A stretch of 24,339 nucleotides of DNA. Source: Candidatus Saccharimonadota bacterium. GTDB lineage: Bacteria; Patescibacteriota; Saccharimonadia; Saccharimonadales; JACDFO01. The notes below the pieces were generated by a model. The model saw nothing but the letters and a program-made list of their open reading frames with translations, was not told where the DNA came from and made no database searches. Positions 1 through 6,760 of this stretch are shown here, in pieces; positions within the stretch are counted from its first letter, which is position 1; every line of letters starts with the position of its first letter. Location: the NCBI GenBank assembly GCA_013815785.1, contig JACDFO010000009.1, positions 1-24,339 of the forward strand, in the 5' to 3' direction. A program made the position numbers and the translations under genes.

Positions 1-235
1 CATTAAGATTGGTAAAGCTGGTCGAAACCGCCTTAAGGGCAAGCGTCCTGGTGTTCGTGGAGTTGTTATGAACGCTGCTGATCACCCACACGGTGGTGGT
101 GATGGCGGTCGTCACGGTATCGGTAAAGACCCGCGTACACCGTGGGGTCAGAAAACACTTGGTTTCAAGACTCGCAGTCGCAAGTCTAATAATAAGTTTA
201 TCGTCCGCAGTCGTCATGCGGCTAAGAGGAAATAA
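1..235 (+). CDS. rplB: 50S ribosomal protein L2, C-terminal fragment
   Basis: The window opens inside this gene. Reading from base 2 gives 77 residues to the TAA at 233-235. L2 is a primary 23S rRNA-binding protein needed for subunit association and peptidyl transferase function. The fragment carries the family's most conserved stretch, the MNAADHPHGGGDGG segment that includes the histidine associated with the peptidyl transferase centre, followed by TPWGQKTLGFKTR and a basic tail. The residues after the HPHGGG motif (GRHGIGKD) differ slightly from the usual form. It is followed after 2 nt by rpsS, the standard S10-operon order. Its start lies outside the window. Confidence 0.97.
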   Translation, partial: IKIGKAGRNRLKGKRPGVRGVVMNAADHPHGGGDGGRHGIGKDPRTPWGQKTLGFKTRSRKSNNKFIVRSRHAAKRK

Positions 236-237
236 CC

Positions 238-513
238 ATGAGTAGATCACTTAAAAAAGGACCATTTATAGACCCTAAGCTTGCAAAGAAAGTTGCAGCG
301 TTAGGTAATGAAGACCGCACCATCATCAAGACATGGGCAAGGGCCTGTACGATTCCACCAGAATTCGTTGGTCGCACAATTGCTGTACATAACGGTAAAG
401 TCCACGTACCTGTATTTGTTACTGAAAACATGGTTGGCCATAAGCTTGGCGAATTTTCCCCTACCCGTAAATTCCGTTCACATGGTGGTAAGCTCGCGAA
501 AGGCAAAAAATAA
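238..513 (+). CDS. rpsS: 30S ribosomal protein S19
   Basis: This 91-residue protein has the typical S19 length. It opens with MSRSLKKGPFID and contains EFVGRTIAVHNGKVHVPVFVT, followed by HKLGEFSPTRKFRSH and a lysine-rich tail. S19 binds the head of the 30S subunit with S13, near the A-site tRNA. The ATG lies 2 nt after the rplB stop, and the purine-rich end of rplB (AAGAGGA) supplies the ribosome binding site. Its TAA overlaps the rplV start as TAATG. A reverse-strand reading frame over the same bases is only a shadow. Confidence 0.98.
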   Translation: MSRSLKKGPFIDPKLAKKVAALGNEDRTIIKTWARACTIPPEFVGRTIAVHNGKVHVPVFVTENMVGHKLGEFSPTRKFRSHGGKLAKGKK

Positions 514-890
514 TGTCAGTTAAAGCAATAGCCAAAGGTGTTCATATGAGCCCGCGAAAAGTCGGTGTCGTAGCCAGCTTAGTTCGTGGCCGCACTGTTG
601 CTGACGCTATTACAATCCTAGAACACGCACCACGCCGGGCTGCACTCCCTGTAAAGAAAGTTATCGAGAGCGCTAAAGCTAATGCCGATCACAATCACAA
701 CCTCAAGCCTGACACATTGCAGCTCGTATCAATTACTGTCACTCCTGGCCCTCGTTTCAAGCGTTATCGTCCAGCAGCCCACGGTCGTGCATTGCCATTC
801 CAGCGCCGTACTAGTCATATTCATGTAATCGTTGACGGTGAAACCCGCGTAGCCAAAAAACCCGCAGCCAAGAAAGAGGAGGCAAAGTAA
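513..890 (+). CDS. rplV: 50S ribosomal protein L22
   Basis: The product has 125 residues. The conserved features are HMSPRKVGVVASLVRGR near the N-terminus and the C-terminal PRFKRYRPAAHGRA loop with RTSHIHVIV. That beta-hairpin loop lines the nascent-peptide exit tunnel in known ribosomes. A short lysine/alanine-rich tail (AKKPAAKKEEAK) follows the core; similar tails are found on several ribosomal proteins in this window. The start overlaps the rpsS stop (TAATG) and the stop overlaps the start of orf75 in the same way. In most bacteria rpsC would follow directly. Confidence 0.97.
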   Translation: MSVKAIAKGVHMSPRKVGVVASLVRGRTVADAITILEHAPRRAALPVKKVIESAKANADHNHNLKPDTLQLVSITVTPGPRFKRYRPAAHGRALPFQRRTSHIHVIVDGETRVAKKPAAKKEEAK

Positions 891-1117
891 TGAGACAAGA
901 ATATATTGAGTACGCTTTGTTGGAAGAAGTCGAGCGTGAAATGGTCACTTTGCCTTCACTTGATGCTACAGTTGATGAACTTCAAGTATTTTGGAGTTCG
1001 CTTGATACTGTAAGAGCTGCCAGGGGTGAGCAGCCCGACAGTTTGGCTTTGACAAACGCCGGCGCGTTGAGAGGGGATGTTCCCTTCTCAAGTGGCAACC
1101 AAGAGGAGACGAAGTAA
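890..1117 (+). CDS. Unknown acidic small protein (orf75) inserted between rplV and rpsC
   Basis: I do not recognise this 75-residue protein. It begins MRQEYIEYALLEEVERE, continues through ATVDELQVFWSSLDTVRAA and ends in a polar, probably disordered tail. It has 15 acidic and 6 basic residues, the opposite of a ribosomal protein. The first 45 residues could form two helices, the first strongly amphipathic. Both ends are joined to neighbours by TAATG overlaps, so it is probably translated in coupling with L22 and S3. Four of its five arginines use AGA or AGG, whereas neighbouring ribosomal genes use mostly CGN, suggesting a different origin or lower expression. Its last codons (AGAGGAG) form the Shine-Dalgarno sequence for rpsC. 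It may bind the ribosome or act in assembly, but nothing in the sequence proves this. A merely permissive spacer frame is possible, though clean overlaps at both ends make it less likely. Confidence 0.75.
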   Translation: MRQEYIEYALLEEVEREMVTLPSLDATVDELQVFWSSLDTVRAARGEQPDSLALTNAGALRGDVPFSSGNQEETK

Positions 1118-1749
1118 TGGGTCAAAAAGTAAATCCTATCAGCATGCGTCTCCAGGTCAATAAAGATTGGCGTAGCAAGTGGTTCGCTAACAAGCGTGAT
1201 TACGCAGCGCTACTAAAGCAAGACCTTGAAGTGCGTCGCATGATAGTTGAAAAACTCGGTAACCGTGCCGCTATCAATAAAGTTGATATCGAACGTTCGC
1301 CAAATCTTGTTTCTGTCACTATTGCTACTGCTAAGGCTGGTGTTGTCATTGGCCGTGGTGGCGTTGGCGCCCAAGAGCTCAAAGCTACTATTGAACGAAT
1401 TTTTGGTATTCCAGCCCGTGTAAATATAGAAGAAGTTAAAAAACCTGAACTGTATGCCAAGTTAGTAGCGGAAAATATAGCTCATCAGCTTGAACGCCGC
1501 ATAGCTTTTCGTCGTGCGATGAAAATGGCGGCTGGCGCAACCATGCGAGCCGGCGCAAAGGGAATTCGTATTGAAGTATCGGGACGGCTAGGCGGTTCGG
1601 ACATGTCGAGACGTGAAAAAACTGTTGAAGGCTCTGTTCCGTTGCATACGATCCGTGCAGATATTGATTATCACGCAGCACGGGCTAAATACCCTGGCTC
1701 TGGTATTATTGGAATTAAGGTTTGGATTTACAAGGGAGAGGCTAGCTAA
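1117..1749 (+). CDS. rpsC: 30S ribosomal protein S3
   Basis: The product has 210 residues, slightly shorter than the E. coli protein (about 233). It opens with MGQKVNPISMRL. The type II KH domain has its GRGG loop at residues 79-82 (VVIGRGGVGAQELK). The C-terminal domain contains GRLGGSDMSRREKTVEGSVPLHTIRADIDY and KYPGSGIIGIKVWI. S3 lies at the mRNA entry channel and takes part in mRNA helicase activity of the 30S subunit. The start overlaps the stop of orf75 (TAATG), with an AGAGGAG ribosome binding site inside orf75. The short C-terminus lacks the long basic tail seen in many homologues. Confidence 0.98.
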   Translation: MGQKVNPISMRLQVNKDWRSKWFANKRDYAALLKQDLEVRRMIVEKLGNRAAINKVDIERSPNLVSVTIATAKAGVVIGRGGVGAQELKATIERIFGIPARVNIEEVKKPELYAKLVAENIAHQLERRIAFRRAMKMAAGATMRAGAKGIRIEVSGRLGGSDMSRREKTVEGSVPLHTIRADIDYHAARAKYPGSGIIGIKVWIYKGEAS

Positions 1750-1750
1750 C

Positions 1751-2164
1751 ATGTTGATGCCTAACCGAACCAAACACCGCAAGGTGTTCAAGGGTCGTAT
1801 TAAAGGCCCGGCGACATCTGGCAACTATATTGCATTTGGGCAGTATGCTTTACAGGCACAAGGCCACGAACGCATTAGCTCTCGTCAGATTGAGTCTGCT
1901 CGTCAGGCCATGACCCGCTACGTTAAGCGTGGTGGCAAAATTTGGATTCGCATCTTCCCACACACTCCTGTGAGCCGTAAGGCACTAGGAACCAAAATGG
2001 GAAGCGGCAAAGGTAACCCTGAATTCTATGCTGCAACCGTTCGCCCTGGCACGATAATGTTTGAAATGCAGGGCGTTACAGAAGAGGTAGCCCGCGAAGC
2101 AATGCGCTTAGCTGCGCATAAACTGCCTGTTAAGACTAAGTTTTTGGTTAAGGAGGAGGCGTAA
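1751..2164 (+). CDS. rplP: 50S ribosomal protein L16
   Basis: The product has 137 residues. The frame stays open upstream to base 1613 inside rpsC, but I chose the ATG at 1751 because MLMPNRTKHRK matches the canonical L16 start and the position is 1 nt after the rpsC stop, with AGGGAGAGG upstream. Conserved parts are GRIKGPATSGNYIAFGQYAL, the GKIWIRIFPHTPVSRKALGTKMGSGKG region near the A-site, and VAREAMRLAAHKLPVKTKF. L16 helps position the tRNA elbow at the A-site and is essential for 50S assembly. The last codons (AAGGAGGAGG) form a very strong Shine-Dalgarno sequence for rpmC. Confidence 0.97.
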   Translation: MLMPNRTKHRKVFKGRIKGPATSGNYIAFGQYALQAQGHERISSRQIESARQAMTRYVKRGGKIWIRIFPHTPVSRKALGTKMGSGKGNPEFYAATVRPGTIMFEMQGVTEEVAREAMRLAAHKLPVKTKFLVKEEA

Positions 2165-2166
2165 TC

Positions 2167-2367
2167 ATGAAAATCGCTGAAATCCGTAAAATTTCAACCA
2201 AGGAACTGGCTACGGAATGTACCAAGACCCGAGAAGAAATTGCAGAAATGCGCCGAAGACTTCACATGGGCGAAGTACAGAATGTCCGTGGGATTCGTAA
2301 TAAACGTAAAGATTTGGCCCGTATGCTTACTGTATTAAGTGAGCAACTGGCGAAGGAGAGCATGTAA
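2167..2367 (+). CDS. rpmC: 50S ribosomal protein L29
   Basis: This 66-residue protein has the normal L29 size and an all-helical pattern. It contains MKIAEIRKISTKELATE and the typical second half VRGIRNKRKDLARMLTVL. L29 lies beside the peptide exit tunnel, next to L23, where trigger factor and SRP dock. A strong AAGGAGGAGG ribosome binding site lies in the end of rplP, spaced suitably for the ATG at 2167. The stop overlaps the rpsQ start as TAATG. The position between L16 and S17 is the standard one. Confidence 0.95.
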   Translation: MKIAEIRKISTKELATECTKTREEIAEMRRRLHMGEVQNVRGIRNKRKDLARMLTVLSEQLAKESM

Positions 2368-2672
2368 TGGCAAAAACACTGACTGGTGTTGTGTCTTCAG
2401 ACAAAGGTGACAAGACGATTGTCGTTACTGTTGCTACCCGCAAGACACACCCTCTATATAAGAAGCAGTACACTTTTTCTAAAAAGTTTATGGCTCACGA
2501 TGAAACAAATGATGCAAAAATGGGTGACCGCGTGCTAATCGTAGAAACCAAACCTCTTAGTGCCCGAAAACGCTTTGCACTAGAAAAGGTACTTGAACGT
2601 GCTCAGATCCGTCACACCGAAACAACAGCCGTCGTTGATGAAGTTCTAGGCACTAAGGATAAGGACGCGTAA
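2367..2672 (+). CDS. rpsQ: 30S ribosomal protein S17
   Basis: The product has 101 residues, longer than the usual 80-90 because of a C-terminal extension (TETTAVVDEVLGTKDKDA). The core has the OB-fold signature: LTGVVSSDKGDKTIVVTV, then HPLYKKQYTFSKKFMAHDE, then GDRVLIVETKPLSARKRFAL. S17 binds 16S rRNA helices early in 30S assembly. It is coupled to L29 upstream and L14 downstream by TAATG overlaps. The extension is acidic to neutral and its role is unknown. Confidence 0.97.
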   Translation: MAKTLTGVVSSDKGDKTIVVTVATRKTHPLYKKQYTFSKKFMAHDETNDAKMGDRVLIVETKPLSARKRFALEKVLERAQIRHTETTAVVDEVLGTKDKDA

Positions 2673-3040
2673 TGATACAGCAAGAATCACGTCTTGGCGT
2701 TTGCGATAATTCTGGCGCCAAAGAAATACTTTGTATTCGCGTCCTAGGCGGCACACGTCGTCGCTATGCACATGTGGGCGACGTTATCGTAGCTACTGTT
2801 AAACAGGCTAATCCGACTGGCACCGTAAAACGTAAATCTGTCGTTCGAGCCGTCATAGTCCGGACTAAGATGGAAATTAGACGTAAAGATGGTTCGACCA
2901 TTAAATTTGATGACAATGCAGCAGTAATTATTGGCGACGATAAGTTGCCCAAGGCTACTCGTATTTTTGGTCCTGTTCCCCGCGAACTGCGCGACCAAGG
3001 TTATGCCAAGATTATTAGCCTTGCACCGGAGGTACTGTAA
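2672..3040 (+). CDS. rplN: 50S ribosomal protein L14
   Basis: This 122-residue protein has exactly the usual L14 length. It starts MIQQESRLGVCDNSGAKEILCIRVLGG and contains the family signature around IVRTKMEIRRKDGSTIKFDDNAAVII, ending with FGPVPRELR and AKIISLAPEVL. L14 forms intersubunit bridges with 16S rRNA and is the docking site for the silencing factor RsfS. The gene overlaps both neighbours by one base (TAATG). Nothing unusual was seen. Confidence 0.98.
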   Translation: MIQQESRLGVCDNSGAKEILCIRVLGGTRRRYAHVGDVIVATVKQANPTGTVKRKSVVRAVIVRTKMEIRRKDGSTIKFDDNAAVIIGDDKLPKATRIFGPVPRELRDQGYAKIISLAPEVL

Positions 3041-3369
3041 TGGATAAATTATATAAAATCCGACTCAAGAAGGGCGACACAGTTGTTGTCCGATCTGGAA
3101 AGTATAAAGGCAAGACTGGCAAAGTTGTCACGACACATCCTGCACTCAACAAAGTTACCGTTGAAGGCATTAATATCGTTAAGAAACACCAGAAACCAAA
3201 CAAAGAGCACCCACAAGGCGCAATTTTGGAATTAACGAAGCCCATCGGAGTTAGTAAAGTTGGTATTTTAGAACCAACCAGCAAGAAACCCAGCCGAATC
3301 AGTTACAACCTAGATAAAGACGGTAAAAAGACGCGGACATTCGTACGTGGCGGAAAGGAGATTAAGTAA
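3040..3369 (+). CDS. rplX: 50S ribosomal protein L24
   Basis: The product has 109 residues. The N-terminal KOW domain reads KIRLKKGDTVVVRSGKYKGKTGKV and is followed by GINIVKKHQKPNKEHPQGAI, both diagnostic for bacterial L24. L24 is one of the two initiators of 50S assembly and lies near the tunnel exit. Overlaps of TAATG type occur at both ends. The C-terminus (SRISYNLDKDGKKTRTFVRGGKEI) corresponds to the region that carries zinc-binding cysteines in some species; here it has none. Confidence 0.97.
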   Translation: MDKLYKIRLKKGDTVVVRSGKYKGKTGKVVTTHPALNKVTVEGINIVKKHQKPNKEHPQGAILELTKPIGVSKVGILEPTSKKPSRISYNLDKDGKKTRTFVRGGKEIK

Positions 3370-3968
3370 TGGCTGAAACTAAGACCCCAAAAGCACCAAA
3401 AGCTAAAGCACCGGCAGCAGCAGCTCGCCTGAAGTCACTTTACAGCTCTCAGTACGCGGGCGAATTACAGAAAGAGCTTAAGTTGAAAAACCCAATGCAA
3501 GTACCAAAACTTGAGAAAATCGTACTAAATATCGGCCTCGGTCGGGCTAAGGACGATAAGAAATATATTGAAGTTGCCACTAATACCCTGCGCAAGATTA
3601 CTGGGCAACAGCCGGTAGAAACCTTTGCGCGTATGTCGATCGCTAACTTCAAATTACGTGAAGGTAATAAGATTGGCATTAAGGTTACACTGCGCGGCGA
3701 GCAAATGTACGAATTCATGGATCGGCTTATTAATATAGTTCTGCCACGACTTCGTGACTTTCACGGTGTTAAAGCCAAAGCTTTTGACAAGTCAGGTAAC
3801 TTCAGTATTGGCCTTAACGATCAGTCTGTTTTTCCGGAGCTTACCTTCGAAGAAACTACCACAGTCCATGGTTTACAAGCTGTTTTTGTGATTGATTGCC
3901 AAGAGCAAGCTCATGGTCGTGCGCTACTTGAAAAGTTTGGAATGCCGTTCGAGAAAGAGAGGAAATAA
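3369..3968 (+). CDS. rplE: 50S ribosomal protein L5, with basic N-terminal extension
   Basis: The product has 199 residues against a usual 178-185. The extra length is an N-terminal low-complexity stretch (MAETKTPKAPKAKAPAAAAR). The core begins near LKSLYSSQYAGELQKEL and carries VPKLEKIVLNIGLG, the GQQPVETFARMSIANFKLREG region, and GVKAKAFDKSGNFSIGLNDQSVFPEL. L5 binds 5S rRNA and contacts P-site tRNA. The extension is in frame with the only suitable TAATG overlap to rplX, so I keep the start at 3369; no internal ATG fits better. The tail could reach into rRNA or the solvent. Confidence 0.97.
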   Translation: MAETKTPKAPKAKAPAAAARLKSLYSSQYAGELQKELKLKNPMQVPKLEKIVLNIGLGRAKDDKKYIEVATNTLRKITGQQPVETFARMSIANFKLREGNKIGIKVTLRGEQMYEFMDRLINIVLPRLRDFHGVKAKAFDKSGNFSIGLNDQSVFPELTFEETTTVHGLQAVFVIDCQEQAHGRALLEKFGMPFEKERK

Positions 3969-4237
3969 TGGCTAGAAAATCTAATATTGCCCGTGACCTA
4001 AAGCGTCAAAAAATGATTCAGCAAATGGCTGCAAAGCGAGCTGAACTGAAGTCAATGGGTGACCGCGAAGGTTTGCACTTGCTGCCTCGTAATTCGTCAC
4101 CAACACGCTGGAAAAACCGTTGTATTGAGACTGGTCGACCGCGTGCTTTCATGCGCCAATTCGGTCTATCCCGTATCAGTTTCCGTGAACATGCAAGCAA
4201 GGGTGAAATTCCCGGCGTAACTAAGAGTAGCTGGTAA
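3968..4237 (+). CDS. rpsN: 30S ribosomal protein S14, zinc-free (C-minus) type
   Basis: This 89-residue protein is the longer S14 form. It shows the conserved LPRNSSPTRWKNRC and GRPRAFMRQFGLSRISFREHASKGEIPGVTKSSW blocks. The zinc-binding S14 form has two CxxC pairs; here only one cysteine remains (in KNRC), so no zinc ribbon can form. This type is well known in proteobacteria and others and can replace the zinc form. S14 sits in the 30S head with S3 and S10. It starts in a TAATG overlap with rplE, and an AGAGAGG site precedes it. Confidence 0.97.
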   Translation: MARKSNIARDLKRQKMIQQMAAKRAELKSMGDREGLHLLPRNSSPTRWKNRCIETGRPRAFMRQFGLSRISFREHASKGEIPGVTKSSW

Positions 4238-4249
4238 GGAGCCTATATT

Positions 4250-4651
4250 ATGTCCACAACAAGTACAGACCCCATCGCCGACATGCTGTCTCGAATCCGC
4301 AATGCTATCGCAGTCCGAAAACACGAGATTGTATTACCACACTCTAAGGTAAAAGAATCAGTCGCAAAACTGCTCAAAGAAAATCGATTCGTAAGCGAAG
4401 TTAAGGTTACTGACGCAGAAGTTGGCAAGACTTTGCATATTATTATCAATCGTGATGATGAAAATGCACGCATTACTGAAATTGCCCGCATGAGTACACC
4501 TGGCCGCCGTATGTATACTGGTTCCGACAAAATCCCTACCGTTAAGCGCGGCCGCGGACTCGTTATCGTCAGTACGTCAAAAGGTATGATGACCGGAGTG
4601 GATGCCAAGAAACAAGGCATTGGCGGCGAATTAATTTGTAAGGTTTATTAA
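4250..4651 (+). CDS. rpsH: 30S ribosomal protein S8
   Basis: The product has 133 residues. The N-terminal half carries DPIADMLSRIRNAIAVRKHEIVLPHSK, and the C-terminal half carries STPGRRMYTGSDKIPTVKRGRGLVIVSTSKGMMT, followed by KQGIGGELICKVY; the GIGGE motif is the family signature. S8 binds the central domain of 16S rRNA and in E. coli also represses the spc operon by binding its mRNA. I saw no obvious S8-like target near rplE, but this needs folding. It follows rpsN by 12 nt containing AAGGAG. Confidence 0.97.
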   Translation: MSTTSTDPIADMLSRIRNAIAVRKHEIVLPHSKVKESVAKLLKENRFVSEVKVTDAEVGKTLHIIINRDDENARITEIARMSTPGRRMYTGSDKIPTVKRGRGLVIVSTSKGMMTGVDAKKQGIGGELICKVY

Positions 4652-4667
4652 GGGTTAAGGAAAGAAT

Positions 4668-5207
4668 ATGAGTCGTATAGGAAAACTACCAATAGACATC
4701 CCGTCTGGTGTGACAATCACTGTCGACCCTGAATTTATAGTTGTAGCCGGTTCTAAAGGAACCTTAAAGCAATTTACAATGCAAGGCGTGACTGTTGTCC
4801 AAGAAGAAGGCCAAATTGTGGTTACCAGAGAAAATGACGAGCCAAAAAACCGTTCTAAGCATGGCCTCATGCGCACTTTGATCAGTAATATGGTCGTTGG
4901 CGTCACGACTGGATTTAGTAAACAACTAGAAATCAACGGTGTCGGTTATCGTGTAGCACTGGCTGGTGCTGGGCTAAAAATGAATTTAGGCTTCTCTCAT
5001 GAAGTTAATTACTCGCTACCAACTGGCGTAACGGCAGTTGTTGAGCAAAACCTCATCACAGTATCCGGTATAGACAAACAGCAGGTTGGACAAGTTGCTG
5101 CTGAAATTCGTTCACTGAAAAAACCCGAGCCGTATAAGGGCAAAGGTATTAAATACGTCGGCGAACGAATTATTCGTAAGTCAGGTAAGTCAGGTAAGGA
5201 CAAATAA
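4668..5207 (+). CDS. rplF: 50S ribosomal protein L6
   Basis: The product has 179 residues, the normal length for L6. It starts MSRIGKLPIDIPSGV, has the duplicated beta-sheet arrangement, and carries the signature PEPYKGKGIKYVGERIIRKSGKSGK near the end. L6 lies near the sarcin-ricin loop and the factor-binding site. A 16-nt gap with AAGGA separates it from rpsH. In the direct repeat at 5177-5196 the bases TCAGGTAAG occur twice and encode the terminal SGKSGK. Nothing else is unusual. Confidence 0.97.
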   Translation: MSRIGKLPIDIPSGVTITVDPEFIVVAGSKGTLKQFTMQGVTVVQEEGQIVVTRENDEPKNRSKHGLMRTLISNMVVGVTTGFSKQLEINGVGYRVALAGAGLKMNLGFSHEVNYSLPTGVTAVVEQNLITVSGIDKQQVGQVAAEIRSLKKPEPYKGKGIKYVGERIIRKSGKSGKDK

Positions 5208-5209
5208 CC

Positions 5210-5566
5210 ATGAATAGAATTGCACAAACAGTTAAGAACCTGGCTCGCCGGAAACATCGTGTTCGCGCGGTAGTATCTGGTACTACAGAGCGTCCTCGGC
5301 TGAGCGTTTTTGTGAGCAACAGACACATTTCGGCGCAAGTTATCGATGACACCAAGCATGTTACCTTAGCCCAAATAAGTACGGTTGGCCAAAAGGCTGC
5401 CTCAGGCAACATGACTGAACGAGCCGAATGGGTAGGTAGCGAGATTGCAAAGAGGGCTAAAACAGCTAAGGTTCGCCAAGTGGTCTTTGACCGCGGTGGA
5501 CAACTGTATCACGGCCGAGTTAAAGCTTTGGCAGATGCTGCCCGAGCAGGCGGATTGGAGTTTTAA
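5210..5566 (+). CDS. rplR: 50S ribosomal protein L18
   Basis: The product has 118 residues, typical of L18. Conserved blocks are ARRKHRVRAVVSGTTERPRLSVFVSNRHISAQVIDD, ASGNMTERAEWVGSEIAKRAK, and VVFDRGGQLYHGRVKALADAARAGGLEF at the C-terminus. L18 binds 5S rRNA together with L5 and L25. The ATG lies 2 nt after the rplF stop. It is followed 2 nt later by rpsE in the standard spc order. Confidence 0.97.
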   Translation: MNRIAQTVKNLARRKHRVRAVVSGTTERPRLSVFVSNRHISAQVIDDTKHVTLAQISTVGQKAASGNMTERAEWVGSEIAKRAKTAKVRQVVFDRGGQLYHGRVKALADAARAGGLEF

Positions 5567-5568
5567 TT

Positions 5569-6168
5569 ATGCCTGGATATCAACAACAACGAGACAATCG
5601 AAAGCGTGGTGATCGCCGAGATATGCCAATGGAAGAAAAACAGTTTGATGAAAGAGTTGTCAATATTGACCGTGTTGCACGCGTTGTTAAAGGCGGCCGT
5701 CGTTTCCGTTTCCGAGCCCTTGTAGTCGTAGGTGACAAAAAAGGTAAAGTCGGTATTGGCATCGCAAAAGGCGCGGATGTTACAACAGCAATTTCGAAAG
5801 CCGTAGAAGTTGCCAAAAAGAATTTCGTTGAAATAACATTATACAAAGATACGATTCCGCACGAGGCGGAAGCAAAAGTCGGTGGAGCAAGAATTTTGGT
5901 CAAACCAGCTGCGCCGGGTACAGGTTTGATTGCTGGCGGTGTAGTCCGAACAGTTTTGGAAGTATCAGGCATTAAAAATGCTCTTTCTAAATCACTCGGT
6001 TCTACTAACAAAATCAATACTGCCTATGCCACAATGGCTGCTCTCACAAGCGTAGAGCCGGCAAAGAACTGGCTGACACGCCAAGTTCAAGCCAAGAAAG
6101 CAACAGCAGATAAAGCTGAAAAGAAAGTTGCCGACGCAACTAAAGCCGAAAAAGCGGAGGCCAAGTAA
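5569..6168 (+). CDS. rpsE: 30S ribosomal protein S5, with Lys/Ala-rich C-terminal tail
   Basis: The product has 199 residues against a usual 160-170. The double-stranded RNA-binding-like N-domain reads ERVVNIDRVARVVKGGRRFRFRALVVVGDKKGKVG, and the C-domain holds PGTGLIAGGVVRTVLEVSGIKNALSKSLGS. S5 contributes to decoding fidelity at the mRNA entry site. The extra length is a C-terminal tail of lysine, alanine and glutamate (residues about 170-199). The next gene, rplO, overlaps the stop codon (TAATG), leaving no room for rpmD (L30), which normally lies here. Confidence 0.97.
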   Translation: MPGYQQQRDNRKRGDRRDMPMEEKQFDERVVNIDRVARVVKGGRRFRFRALVVVGDKKGKVGIGIAKGADVTTAISKAVEVAKKNFVEITLYKDTIPHEAEAKVGGARILVKPAAPGTGLIAGGVVRTVLEVSGIKNALSKSLGSTNKINTAYATMAALTSVEPAKNWLTRQVQAKKATADKAEKKVADATKAEKAEAK

Positions 6169-6665
6169 TGAAATACAACGATTTGCAGGTTACTACCTAT
6201 AAGCGAAGCCGTCGTGTCGGCCGTGGTATAGCCGCTGGGCGTGGTAAAACCGCTGGGCGTGGTACAAAAGGTCAAAGCGCTCGTACCGGAAATGGGCGTC
6301 GCCCAGGTTTTGAAGGTGGACAGAATCCGTTGATGCAGCGATTACCAAAGCTACCAGGCTTCCGTTCAAACACTCCGAAGGCCGAAAACGTGTATACGGG
6401 GCAGCTTGATGCTATCGGCGGAGTAATAGATAACTTTACCTTATTTAATGCAGGGCTTGTTTCTAGCCCCCACACTCGAGTGAAACTCGTGGTTAAGGGC
6501 GTAGTTACTAAAAAAGTATCGGTCAAACTGCAAGGCGCATCTGTCACCGCCGTAGCTGCAGTGCAAAAAGCTGGCGGAACATTTGATGCAGTGCCACAAG
6601 TTGGTCGCATTAAAAAAGACAAGTCAGAAACCAAGGCAACCAAATCCGAAGTTAAAAAGAAATAG
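6168..6665 (+). CDS. rplO: 50S ribosomal protein L15
   Basis: The product has 165 residues. The glycine/arginine-rich N-terminus (SRRVGRGIAAGRGKTAGRGTKGQSAR, then GFEGGQNPLMQRLPKLPGF) is diagnostic for L15, and the globular C-domain includes VKLVVKGVVTKKVSVKLQGASVTA. L15 is a late assembly protein that reaches into the core of the 50S subunit. A short lysine-rich tail (DKSETKATKSEVKKK) extends the family core. It directly follows rpsE with a TAATG overlap. A 95-nt gap then precedes secY. Confidence 0.96.
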   Translation: MKYNDLQVTTYKRSRRVGRGIAAGRGKTAGRGTKGQSARTGNGRRPGFEGGQNPLMQRLPKLPGFRSNTPKAENVYTGQLDAIGGVIDNFTLFNAGLVSSPHTRVKLVVKGVVTKKVSVKLQGASVTAVAAVQKAGGTFDAVPQVGRIKKDKSETKATKSEVKKK

Positions 6666-6760
6666 GGCAATCTTGGCAAGACAGAAGCAGCAATGTTGCT
6701 TAGGGCTTCGGGTTTAAACAGAGTTGTGTTTTAATAGTTTGGAATGAGGGTACAAATACT

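Noticed and set aside
1613..1750. A 46-codon upstream extension of the L16 frame
   Set aside because: It lies inside rpsC in another frame; MLMPNRTKHRK at 1751 is the family's conserved start with a good ribosome binding site.
5580..6017. A 145-codon reverse-strand frame
   Set aside because: It is antisense to rpsE, which is firmly identified; the frame stays open owing to codon bias on the coding strand. The same holds for the 135-codon reverse frame over rplO.
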